Of a stretch of 64,000 nucleotides of DNA, positions 49,080-60,249 are shown piece by piece (within the stretch, counting starts at the first letter, position 1; the number at the start of each line of letters is the position of its first letter). Under the pieces are notes generated by a model. The model was not told where the DNA came from, made no database searches, and worked only from the letters and a program-made list of their open reading frames with translations. A program made the position numbers and the translations under genes. This DNA comes from Mesocentrotus franciscanus (Eukaryota > Echinodermata > Echinoidea > Camarodonta > Strongylocentrotidae), in assembly GCA_037976565.1 (NCBI GenBank), contig CP137666.1, forward strand, positions 57,344,740-57,408,739. Direction: 5' to 3'.

Positions 49080-51530
49080 ATCCCTTAATCTCGACTCCAC
49101 CTCTTATGTGCGAGACAAAAACTAAAACAAATATACCGTACCTCAAAAACACAAAACATATAACACTTAGATAAAAAGAGTAATGTACGTATGAAAAAAA
49201 AAGATAATGGTACGCTTCCTCAAAACAAAAGACAAACAAAATTTGCTGAAAAAAATGAATAGTTTACAAATCAAAACCTGTCAATCAAATGTATACAAGA
49301 GTGTATGTACTATTGCAGATAACAATGGAGTAACTTACTAATTCAATTGATAATGCAATAAGGTAAGATCTGTATATATTTCATCAATGTATAAACCACA
49401 CGAGGAACCAAAATTCAGCGGAAGACTTTGTGCGCTTGTAAAAACGCTGAGATTTATTCAATTTTAAAACCTTCCCCCGTGGCACTTTAATTAAGATGTG
49501 CTAATATATGGCAACAACAAAAATTTCTGTAGGAATGTCCATAATTTTCTTTTTCACAATGAGTGAATGAGTGAGTCACCCTTATAATTCTCTTATCTCC
49601 GTTTATATATATTGTACTTTATTTTGTTTATTTCAATCCTGTCTAACTGAATGTCATCGTCCGGGATGCTAAAAAGAGTCTAATTGTGTTAGTGATATAA
49701 CAAATATTTTTTCCTTAGGCACTCGGATTGAAGTGTCCTGATGTGATGTGGTTGAGTAGTTACTGACTCTATTACTTTGTTTTTTGCATAGTATAACAAT
49801 TGGTGGCTTCTGCCCTGCCATCGATGTCAACGGCTTCCTGGTTTGTATCAGGCCCAAACCACGCATAAATAATTATATTAAGAAGCTACTACGATCGATC
49901 GATTCTTGGTAATTAGCTATCGCATTTCCCTTAACGATTGTGAAAAGAGACGCACCGATTCAGTGCTTCGGATGCCAGAAGGTCTTAAGTTGCACTGATT
50001 GAGTGTTAGGGCCAGTCGTGTGTACTTTCAAGCGGGTCAGTTTACCGATTCTTTATTCTTATACTTATACAATTCCCCTTTGCACTTTCGGAAGCTTCCT
50101 CTTTTCTATTCATTGTGGTTGACATAGAACCAAAGGTCGAACGGTAAAAAATTAAAAGGAATATATTACAACAGCAACAACAAAACAACGCCGGCAACAA
50201 CGCAGATGGAAAAAGAAAGGTATATGGGCTAACGATTCTAAAAGCGGAAAACGCACGTCAGACATTCGGCCTATTTATTTATAAACAATTAGTTCTTTTC
50301 CTATTATAACCGAAGTTCTTTACCCTAACCAAACACTAAACCTAACCGTAACCAAACTCCTATACCAAACACTAAAACTAACCGTGTGAGCTTTATACCT
50401 TTCCCGTAAATAATCTCGGATCGCCAATAATGTATTCAATCTTGAAAGCCTTCCTCTCGTAAAGTAACGACGATTTCATGACTTTAAATTGGTTCATCCA
50501 TGATAAATGCATTTCAGGTACCAATATTACAAATCTTCGGGGCTTTTACTGTGGTTAATTCCAATCACATCGTATTCTTAAAAGAGGCCAATGTCAGTGT
50601 GAATAATTGCTCAATACTTCACTTCGTCCATATTTTCTTACATTTCACCTCCCCTATTATTCGGAAATTGGCAAAAAGAAAACATTATATAAGAAAAAAG
50701 TCTAAAATGGAATAACTCCTATGATGTTGTTTACGTTATTTTTTTACCACACGCGATTCGAGGTCGGCTATTAGTGTGATTTTATTCGCCAAAGCTATTT
50801 TAGTATACATCGTAATAATGTCCAGCGTTGTAGCCATAATCCAAAAAAAGAATCTCCTCTCTAATGAAATATGTAGAAATAATAGGGCGTGCATAATAAC
50901 TTTGGAGTATTGACTGATTGATTTCAGCTGTCCCGGCAGCTGGTATGTTTCCCTCCTAGCCTCAGAAATTCAATAAACTGCCTTTAAACTCATCCCATTG
51001 TGACGTTAAAAGATATTAGCAAGGATTATTATCAAGATTCGTTATCATCCTAATTTGCTCAGGGGGAAAGTGCTCATTGATCGTAATGATAATGAATCAG
51101 TAATGATAAAAATATAAACAAAACGCTCCACCATATCCGTTGATACAATGCTTCATCTGAAACTGTTTACATTTTGTCCCCCTTGATATACCAAAAATAC
51201 GAATTGAATAATCTATTTTAAACATTTTTCTCTGTTTATTATATTCGTCAAGTTGAATTTATCTGAAGTAATAGAAAAGTAATTAACAATAAGAATATGA
51301 ACGTATTTGCTGATTTCTTTATCACCTCTACGCCGGCTGTATTTAGCAAGTGAAAAGTGACATCTACGACTACTTTTGTTTATATTCCATTCCTTGACTG
51401 ATGATAAATGCTATCTGATATAAAGCCGAAGAATAAGTAAGCGACTTTTCCAAAGCTCAAACGAAGTATTATTTGAATACTGTGTTCCCTAGTAGCTTAT
51501 ATTCCCTTGTTGTCTAACTGCTTTCCATTT
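49080..51530. other. Intergenic DNA
   Basis: No gene was recognised. A CCTAACC-type degenerate stretch lies at about 50322-50390. Long open frames are absent. Confidence 0.35.
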
Positions 51531-51535
51531 AGCAG

Positions 51536-51616
51536 GTCTCTGTCTCTCTCTGTCTCTCTGTCTGTCTCTCTGTCTGTCTCTCTGTCTGTCTCTCTCTCTC
51601 TCTGTCTCTCTCTAAC
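51536..51616. repeat. (TCTG)/(TC)n compound microsatellite
   Basis: Alternating TCTGTCTC units run on the plus strand. The Arg/Glu/Asp-rich and Ser/Leu-rich open frames across it are artefacts. Confidence 0.8.
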
Positions 51617-51624
51617 TCTGTTGC

Positions 51625-51950
51625 ACTTCAATTTACGCGAACATTTAGTCCGGATGAAGAAACACACACGCTGTTTTAAGGTAACAATAGGCTGTAGAAC
51701 ACTTAGTGGCCAGTTCTCTACTTTCATGACACAAAAATTGTGCTTTTCGTTTTCTTTCATTTCCTTAACCCAACGAATGCATTATTATGCATTACATTTT
51801 CCCAATGACCTCTTACTTTCCTGTCGTCTAGTTCCTTTTCATTAAGGCATTCTATATCGAGTATCATCCCCTCGATTTCCCTACATTTCAATTTACGCGA
51901 ACATGACTCCAGAAAACAAGAGGCTTTAAGGCAACATCTCGGTTTGTTTC
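51625..51950 (+). repeat. Two-copy direct repeat around TTCAATTTACGCGAACAT
   Basis: An 18-bp identical core at about 51629 and 51887 starts two related segments of about 60 bp. Each continues through a GA-rich piece to TTTAAGGTAACA or TTTAAGGCAACA. They may be pieces of one dispersed element, or an insertion between duplicated ends. Confidence 0.5.
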
Positions 51951-53770
51951 CTTTGACCAACTGCTCAGTGGATAAATTCAAACGATCCGAAAGGGCACCG
52001 GATACACAAAACTAGTGGCGTTGACTGGGTCAAGCCATTAAGGGGGCACTTGCAGCAAGGGGGGGGCTGTCTTCCTCGATGGATGGGATGCAATTTAACA
52101 AGGCCACCAATTAGAGAAACGATCCTGGAAAGGGTCGTATCATCTTTGTCTGTAATCCTTTCCCCCACCATTTCCAATCTATTTCTCACTTTACTTCATA
52201 TTTTTCGCCACTGGATTGGGGCAGGTGTCCTCTTCCCGTTACTACGCCACTATGTACAATCACCATCTCCTTCTCATAGTGATATCGCGCTAAAGAATGA
52301 GTGTTATGACACTGTGTCAAGACCAACTGGAAGCCGAAAAGGAGAGGGATATGATGACATCGGTTAGAGATCGCTAGCATCTCAGTGGGATTGTGACCAC
52401 TGTATCCGCCTTTGTCGGTGGACGCTATAATGGGCCCTGTGGCTGCATGCCCCATATCAATTAGCTGCTTCTCCGACCTCGGCATCCGCTGCTGAAGTCA
52501 ACGGCGAAGGCCTTGACTTGGGCCAAGTAGTGAGGTAAAAAGATGGATATTTAGATGAACTTTCATTTAATTCTGCCTCAATTATTTGACCTACAGAAAG
52601 TAGGGTAGTAGATATAGATATTGGTATATCGGCTATCGCGTTTGTTGATTTATTGTAATGATCACGGTAACAAACCTTTATAATTTTGTTTTCATTGTCG
52701 TATTGTTGTTGTTGCTTTTTATCTGGATCGATATAGTTTAGTATATATTGAAAGAGTACGGTTATTTACGGGGTTTATCATACCTCTCCGAGAGATAAAA
52801 TACATGAAGCAGTAACACACAAGGATTAGAAATGTTATCCCAGCAATGTTCTGAAACTGTCTGAGGAATAAATATCTAAGCAATACGAAAGTGTATCCAG
52901 GTAATATTACCCTGTACTTTGTCTCAGATTCTGAAACAAAATCCTAAATTTAGCTCATGCTGCAATGATAATTATAAACCTTTAGTCAGTCAGGAACCCC
53001 ATGACATTTACAAGCCGATCGCCTGTCTGATTATCAAGATATCTATGATTGGAAATCGAAATTTAAAAATTCGTTTTCCTAACGGTTTTGATAACACTAC
53101 AGTCTATTGGGAAAATGAGTATGGTAAAACCGGTCACTCAGAGAATTTTACTTTTTTGAGGCACTTCATGATCATTTTGAAGCGCAATCTTTTTAGGGCT
53201 TCAATAGTACACCATATTACAGACACTGATAACACGTAGGGCCATGCATCTCAGATTTAACATTATTAAACGATGCCTTTAAGGGAACGCATGATGTGAG
53301 AATAAGGATGTATATCAATTCAAATTGCGTTATATCTATTACAACATAAAGTTTTCTACTTCTCAGAATCAAGAAGCTTTTCATCATTATTATTTAAACG
53401 CGATCGCAACTACTTCCGAAAAAATAGACCTAAGGCAATTTTAATAGCCTTGGGCGTCACTTGCTGAAATGTGCAAACATTATAATAAAGTATTACGTAA
53501 TTCGGACATGATTTCTATGAGATGTATAATAGGTTATTGAAATTGACCTTGGGTTAATTTTTCATAATTAGCATGCCTGAGAATATTCTAAAGATTTTTG
53601 ATGCAGTAGCGCTTTATAATTACGAATGTTGAAATCGATTCTGGACGGCAGAAACTACCCATCGTTTCACCGGTAGACTGGATACTGAACCTCCTAATAT
53701 AACATTTTCATTCACAATATTTACGATCTTCATGTCCTAATAACGACATACGGAAGAATATTCAATCATT
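51950..53770. other. Intergenic DNA with GC-richer fragments
   Basis: A GC-richer stretch at about 51990-52510, including a poly-G run near 52055, looks like old transposon debris. A frame at 52921-53236 has a good upstream acceptor (TTTGTCTCAG) but no domain, no donor and no codon bias. No gene is called. Confidence 0.3.
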
Positions 53771-53775
53771 GCTGT

Positions 53776-54989
53776 ACAGTGCGTATCAACAAAATGTACA
53801 CACTTTGAAAATATCCTCCCAAATAATAATTTCACGATATCCTGCATGATTTTGTTTCTTATGTGTGACGGTCTATTTAATCATATGGGACTAAAAGTTT
53901 TGACAATATTTTACGCTTGGGTGAGCAATGGCTAATTAAAAAAACCTCGTGAAAATTGGTTTGCGAAAAACACTCTTCAGTGTTAAATTAGAGCAAAGTG
54001 CATATCAGGCATCAATTGCAGTTGCTCTGTTAACTATCAATTAATGATTTGAACCATCAGTTGATCTTTGATCTTACATCTGAAGTCGTTCACACTAACT
54101 ATCTCCCACACACACACACACACACGCACATACCACCGCTAAGTAATTGTATTTTTTAAAACTTAATTTCCTTTTTTGTCTTTAGCATTTTGGCAAAATG
54201 AAATGCAATACAGCACGATGTGTTCAATTTGTATAAAAGAGAAATAAAACTTTTAAACAAGTACTTTGTTACTGTTGTTTGTCACATCTTTTCCATCTAA
54301 TTTTCATGCTGCGCTGCTGTCTGCAGCATGTGGAAAACATGCAGTTTAATGCATGTCGATATCTTTGAAATTCATGTTGAATTGAAGAAAACAAAGCGTT
54401 TCCTTTGTCAATAAATATGTTTCCTTTCTCAAAGTGACTTTCAAGATGAATAACATGCAAATGTTAAGATTTCTTTCTGTCTTTGCTATCAATCAATCCA
54501 ACACTATCCAGACAAAGATATGTACTGATCCAGATGATCTGTGCTGGAAAGACATCACCTGCTATGATGGAGGTGGTGGTGGTGGTGGTAATGGGGCAGT
54601 GGCGTATCCAGCATAGGGGAAGCTAGTGTACCTTCCCTTTGAAGGCCAGGAAAAACTCAGCGAAAGGAGCTGCTCAGATACAAATTTCCGAAACTCTGTC
54701 TTTGGAGGATACCGCCCCTCTTCTTTAACAATTTCTGGATACGCCAATAGGGGTATGCACAGCTATGTTAAGAGTTAAAGACCAAAGGATTGTTAAATTA
54801 TTGATGGTATAAATAAAACACATGCAATAATTGCCTGAATTGCACTTTAATCCAAAAATGAATCTGATGCTAAAACATATTCAAGATTTTTGCGCAAACC
54901 GATTTCCGATGAACAAATCATGCAGATATTCTAAATAATAATTGTGGAGGATAATTTCAAAGTGTGTACATTTTTCTTGATACGCACTG
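53776..54989. mobile_element. Tc1/mariner-like foldback element with long inverted repeats
   Basis: It is flanked by TA on both sides (53774-53775 and 54990-54991), the Tc1/mariner target. Both ends begin CAGTGCGTATCAA and continue nearly identically through AAATGTACACACTTTGAAA, ATCCTCC, AATAATNATTT and TGCATGATTT for about 80 nt. Patchier matches (GGTTTGCG-AAAAA; AAAGTGCA-ATCAGGCA) follow for roughly 100-200 nt more. The left arm has an insertion. No transposase frame is visible. A CA repeat (about 54107-54127) and a smaller element (54597-54748) lie inside. Confidence 0.75.
54597..54748. mobile_element. Small nested MITE with TGGCGTATCCAG ends
   Basis: The inverted ends are AGTGGCGTATCCAGCA at about 54599 and its counterpart CTGGATACGCCAAT ending about 54748. 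The roughly 150-bp interior has no coding potential. A similar single end, CTCTGGATACGCCAGTG, occurs at about 390-406. The CAGTGGCG-type start suggests a hAT- or P-like source, but the target duplication is unclear. It interrupts the larger element at 53776-54989. Confidence 0.5.
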
Positions 54990-54991
54990 TA

Positions 54992-56890
54992 TAATGGATC
55001 GGAGATTTCAAGGTGATCATACTCTTGCAATAATGCTCTTCAAGCGCACACACAAAGGGGAAAAGACCGAATAAGAATGGAAAGAAACAGAATAGGGAAA
55101 GTGAAAGGTGAGGGAGGCGAGTCTAATGATGTTATTATTATATCATCTCAGTAATTATGCCTTAGGCGGTGCCTCGAGGGACAATTTGTTTCAATGAAAT
55201 CTGACTCTACGCCGAGCTTTTGACTTGTCTGCTATCTCCATCTTTTAAAGAAGAGCTGCCTTTTACAGTGGCGCCTCATGAAACGGAACATGTTGTGGGG
55301 AAAATGATACAAACAAAGTCCGCCAAACCAGTCTTGTTTGCTCCATTATTTCTTGGATGCTTAATATGTTTCATCTATTGTTGAGAACATCGGGACTAAT
55401 TAACTTTCCTAGAAATAGTTTTAATAACGTAACCTGTTTGGCCCTTTTTTCAAATTTTGATCTGCAGATCATGTTGCTTTCCCTCACATTCTCCATTCAA
55501 ATAAATTTGCTTCCTTCTGCATTGCATAATAACAAAATCTAATGTATTGGTCATCGATTTATGTGGAAACATGGTTTTAATGAGTCTGTATAACTATTAT
55601 TCATAAGCCATCATTCTTAAGGTGTTTATCAAGATTTAACTTTTCAAAGGTTTGCATGGACTTTAAATTCATTCTCGGGTTTACCACTGAAATATCTTTC
55701 ATCGCAAAATAATTCTGCAACCTTGCACCTCTCAGACCTCGTTTTTAACAGTTTCCCAAATTCCATGAATTGAAATGCCAACCAAACTATATTAATCTAT
55801 TGGCATGATTTAATCTTATCTCAATGTTTTTGCCGTTACCCTTTCCCTTTTCGTCTCAGTCTCATAACTATACTTCCCCCACACGCATACCCCCACTGAC
55901 ATTCTGTATGCAATTATTTCATAATTGAAATCATATGAATGCATTTGTGCATAATTTCTTTTCTATGCGACTCCTTTTCCCCTAACACACACACACACTC
56001 TCTTTCTCTCTCTCTCTCTCTTTCTTTGTTACCAATATCCATTGGTAATAGGAAATTGGCTCCGTCCTTGAACTGAATGCAACGACCACAGCGAAGGTTT
56101 ATTGTGTGGATAACGGGATATAATATAGAGAAATTTTCTTTATAAATTAATGTTTCGTGATCCAGTCTGAATGAATAATGGTTTGTACACAAGGAAAAAA
56201 GATGGTGGACTGTAATTATTGGACTCATCTATGAAGCACAGATAAGCAAACGCGGAACGACAATAGCATTTTTCCTACTTCTCTTTCCTTCTTCCTAGAA
56301 AAAAAAAGATTCATAATCACTCAGAGATGGAAGGCAGAGGAAGTATCATTGCCTCTTTCTGTTTACTGAGTAATATCGGGATGCAGTGCCTGATTTAAAC
56401 AGTGGAAATAATTGTATTGAGGAAGGAAAGAGATCAGGAAAGTACACACGCATTGACCGATTTAACGGCCCAAGTTAGCTATCATTATATAGGATACTAT
56501 GCCATTTGTCTTTGTGTAACGGCTGTCTTTAACAAACGATTATAATTCTATATTCGCAGAAAAGAAATCTAAGTCAAATGATATATATTCATGAAGTATA
56601 ATCACATTTTAGCGGCGCTCATTTTGTGTAGTAAATATGATAACCGCGATGATTCTTTCTTCCAGCGGTTACATTTTGAAACATCTAGAAGGGGTGATAT
56701 AAAGATATCACTGCTATTACATTGAATTGACTGTATAGAAACATCATTTGCTGATCTACTCAGAGACTGATATTGTAAATATGTAGGGTAAATGTTTAAT
56801 TGCTTTCAAATTTGTCATAAATTCATATTCAACCTGTGCGAAATTCTCCTCAGCCCTGTTCAAAGTAGCCTTATCATTAATTTAAGACGT
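54992..56890. other. Intergenic DNA
   Basis: A (CA)n run followed by (CT)n lies at about 55985-56025. No gene was recognised. Confidence 0.35.
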
Positions 56891-56954
56891 TCTTTCAAAC
56901 TATAATTGGATGATATCTGTTTGAATATTGTGTATAAGGATTCAAACTAAAATG

Positions 56955-57055
56955 TGCGTGAGTGGGTAGATCATGTGTGTTTTTCGTTTGTGTGCATGTG
57001 TGTGTGTGAGCGTGCATGTGTGTGCGATTGTGTGTGTGTGCGTGTGTGTGTTTGC
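56955..57055. repeat. (GT)n-rich microsatellite
   Basis: GTGTGTGC variants run on the plus strand with CGTG and GATT interruptions. The His/Thr open frame on the other strand is an artefact. Confidence 0.75.
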
Positions 57056-57059
57056 AAGC

Positions 57060-58020
57060 TGTGATGATAAGAAACATGTTCACATCTACTGTAGATGATT
57101 GCATCATATTCAATTACCAAAATAGGTTACATTGCCAAATACCTATTTGTCACATCACTTTGCAGCTTCTCACAACTTTTAAATCTCTATATCTTAGAGG
57201 AAGGCTGGTATATTTTTAATCAAAATCTATTGAAATTCGTCAAAGGCTGTCACAGCCGAGATAAAGATATGTGGTAAAGCACGGAGATTGAATTCATTTT
57301 TATTTAATACTCTTGTCTCTATATCTTTAATTCATGAAAATGTATTTTCAAAGTATATAAAACAGCGATTTAAAACATTCACAAAGTGAAGATGTTCAAT
57401 ACTATACACCTTTGTATAATATTATGGTTAATGTTGTGTTCTAAATGCAAGCCGCATGACGGAGGGAAATCGCAGTTTTTCAAAGAAATTAAATATAAGT
57501 AGGCTACAGTGTATTTTTTTGCCTTCTTTTCTTGGGTATATTGCAGATGTCATGCCAGGAGCTGTTACTATATCCGCCATCATTGTGAATCTATGCCCTA
57601 ACAAATGAGATTTGTAGCTCGGCCAGCTGTAGCATAGCTTGGGGATGAGTCTTTCCCTGTCCAATACTAGATATCAGTCAACGACCATTCACACCAATAC
57701 CTTAACGTAATACCCACTAGCGATTACCAGTAGGGTGAGGGTGATTGGGTGAACAATCAAATATGCAACTTGATAAACAAGTGCTAGCATAAATGGGAGA
57801 GAACAATATGCATAATGATTAAATTGTGCGTTAAAGCTGTCTCATTGTCTTTCTTTCTTGCAGTTTCTTTAAATTTTGACAAAGACAATTCAAAGCTCTA
57901 TCTATGTAGCTTTGTATTTGTTAAATATCTTACACTTTCTATTAGCTGAGTACGGAAAAATTGGCGTAAATTGCATAAATTTGATCTCTTTTGTCCAGAA
58001 CCCCCTCTTCCCCCTCCCCC
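57060..58020. other. Intergenic DNA
   Basis: No gene or repeat was recognised. A good acceptor-like pyrimidine run ending TTGCAG at about 57863 is not followed by a sustained open frame. Confidence 0.3.
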
Positions 58021-58108
58021 TCTTAATCATCTCCCCCTTTCTCTCTCTCTGTCTGTCTGTCTGTCTCTCTCTCTTTCTACCCCGTCTCTCCCTCTCTCTC
58101 TTTCTCAT
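58009..58108. repeat. Homopyrimidine tract with (CT)n and (CTGT)n
   Basis: CCCCCTC, (CT)n and CTGTCTGT units run up to the edge of the foldback element that starts at 58155. Confidence 0.75.
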
Positions 58109-58154
58109 TATATAATGTCAATATATATCCTTTCTGTATATACTTGTTCCATCT

Positions 58155-58629
58155 TATACAGTAGGCTTGCGGGTGCACCATGTGAGAGAGAGGGAGGATT
58201 GAGGAGTTCTGAAAAGAACTCTCGGTATTCTTTCTTGAGGGTGTGTAGTCTAGGGAGAACTATAGCGCTTGGAGAGGATGAGTGGCGGGAGTAGCTCGAC
58301 GTTTCGAACAGGTTGACTATCCGTCGTCAGGAGTGGAGAATAGCTGGCGTGCGTGAGCTTAAGTCACGCCAGCTATTCTCCGCTCCTGACGACGGATAGT
58401 CAACCTGTTCGAAACGTCGAGCCACTCCCGCCACTCATCCTCTCCAAGCGCTATAGTTCTCCTTAGAACTATAAGCTAAGAAAGAAAGATAACCAACAGT
58501 CTTTTTCAAGACTACACCAACAGTCCTTTTCAGGACTACACACCCTCAAGAAAGAATACCGAGAGTTCTTTTCAGAACTCCTCAATCCTCTCTCTCTCTC
58601 ACATGGTGCACCCGCAAGCCTACTGTATA
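58155..58629. mobile_element. Foldback element with near-perfect arms, TA-bounded, hairpin-rich
   Basis: The left arm starts TATACAGTAGGCTTGCGGG and the right arm ends with its reverse complement. The arms are nearly identical and meet around a roughly 13-nt spacer near 58354-58366. TA sits at both borders, as for Tc1/mariner-type insertion. The right arm is longer because it keeps about 70 nt (58461-58536) deleted from the left arm. That extra sequence holds several small hairpins in series (see findings). Each arm also has the segment with cores CTGACGA and GAAACGTC (right arm 58386-58418, left arm on the opposite strand). No protein is encoded. Confidence 0.85.
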
Positions 58630-59420
58630 TCTACATCACCATGCAAGCCGATACTTACAAGCAGCTTCTTGTTCCATCTTCCATTCATTTCTCTTGGGCT
58701 CATCCTGATATAACCCCATATCTATTTCTGTCTCTATTCTGGTCATTCCTCAAAGTCCCTGTCTTCCTTCGACTTCCTCATTCCCTCTCATTTTTTTTAA
58801 TACGATCGTCACCTCCTCCAATCTCTTCCCCACCTCCCACGCTGTAATTTCAGCCCTTTGTGTATCCAAACCCTGCTCACCAAACACTTGACATTTTGGT
58901 GCTTTTGTCCAGCTTCTTTCTTCCAACAGGCTGGCTACATTTCCTGCTTTCATTTCCTTAGGTCTGTCCTGTGCGGATATCGTTTCTTCTCCATTTCTGT
59001 TTGTGTACTACATCTTTACCTGCCAGCAGCCAGACCGACTGGGTAAGCTAGTCTAAAATAACGTGTGAGGAGGTGGCGGCAGCGGCGACAGACGCGGATG
59101 GGTCATGGGCTCGCATCCGGTGTCAGAATTGACACACCTTGAAATTTCTTCTTTTTCTTCTGTTAATTATTGATATGTATTTCTATGGCTGTCGCGGTTT
59201 GATTAATTGTAGTGTGAGAGGATATGCTCCCATTTTTGTTGTACCATTAATCTCTCCGTCCCCATCCTGTTATAAATTCCCGTGATATCCATTATGTATT
59301 ACGCTTCTTTATTTCAATTTTTAAAAGCTCTTATGCGGATGTGTGTGCGAGAGTGTGGAACGAGCATGTGTGCGCGAGAGAGTGTATTATTTTCTTATGT
59401 TGGCCTATTTATTTTTTACA
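58630..59420. other. Intergenic DNA
   Basis: A pyrimidine-rich stretch lies at about 58740-58850. A GC-rich short run (GGTGGCGGCAGCGGCGACAG) is at about 59073-59092. No gene was recognised. Confidence 0.3.
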
Positions 59421-59466
59421 GACACGTACAGACTAGATCGGCCATTAAGGCCATCATCAGAAAGAC
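59421..59466 (-). repeat. Motif CTGATGA-GGCC stem, repeat fragment
   Basis: On the minus strand it reads CTGATGATGGCCTTAATGG then CCGATCTAGTCTG. The pattern CTGATGA, a short GGCC stem, then CGAAAC (here decayed to CGATCT) resembles motifs found at the ends of invertebrate retroelements, including Penelope-like elements with hammerhead motifs. The element it belongs to could not be delimited. Confidence 0.35.
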
Positions 59467-59659
59467 AATACCCCAAATGAACCTGGGTCGGTGTGAAGAA
59501 AGACCCTGCAGACAACCGGCTACGAGACCAACTCGCAACTCGCATAGATTAAATAAAAAACAACTATGGTATATCATTGTGTACTACCACGATAGACTTC
59601 GTAACGAGTATGCTTGTAAAGACACTTACATAACGAAATCAAACCCTAGTCTGAAAGGT

Positions 59660-59705
59660 TGTGTGGGTGCGTGTGTGTATTTGTGTGTGTGTGTTTACGT
59701 GTGTC
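59660..59705. repeat. (GT)n-rich microsatellite
   Basis: A short GTGTGTGC/GTGTGTTT run on the plus strand. Confidence 0.65.
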
Positions 59706-59966
59706 TTCGGGTAAATTCTTCTCTCTGGCCTTATTAAATGGTATACTTAGAAGCATAAATATGTTCATAAATGAACTTTTAGTACCCACTAAGTCTGAGG
59801 AAATTACGTATTTTGAATTAAAGGTCTAGGCTCCTAATTCAAAATTTTGCGATTAATAATACTCCTAGAAAAAGTGTAAACGTTTCAAGTGACCTCTCTA
59901 AATTTAAAGTCCATGTTCCTACTTTGTACCCCACCCCTTTGCGTATACGAACACAATTACGTACTT

Positions 59967-60245
59967 TTCGCTTGCTCTCTAGCTCTCTCTTTCTCTCTCT
60001 GTTCTACCCCCTCCTCTTCACCCTCTTTCACAATTCTTTTAACTCCTTTTTTGTAACAAGCGTGTCTTTCTATATATTTTTTTCCTCTCTCTCTCTCTTT
60101 CGCTCTTCTCTTATCTATGTTACTATCTTCATACTTCATTCTTACGGTAATTTTCGTTTTTCGGCAACCCTTGTTTGTATCTGCCATAAGGCGCGCTCTC
60201 TCTCTCTCTGTCTCTCCTCTCTCTCACTCTCTCTGCCTACCCTTC
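59967..60245. repeat. Interrupted pyrimidine-rich tract
   Basis: Several (CT)n runs (about 59979-60000, 60085-60100 and 60195-60235) are separated by mixed T-rich sequence. Open frames here are Ser/Leu/Phe artefacts. Confidence 0.6.
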
Positions 60246-60249
60246 TCCT

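Noticed and set aside
52919..53239. Plus-strand 106-codon frame preceded by TTTGTCTCAG
   Set aside because: The acceptor looks fair, but the frame is AT-driven, has no donor before the stop and no recognisable domain.
59282..59737. 151-residue open frame with an acceptor-like TTTTTTACAG and a cysteine-bearing segment (GRCEERPC)
   Set aside because: The supposed exon overlaps the CTGATGA/GGCC repeat motif on the other strand, ends in a GT microsatellite frame and has no good donor, so it is more likely repeat sequence.
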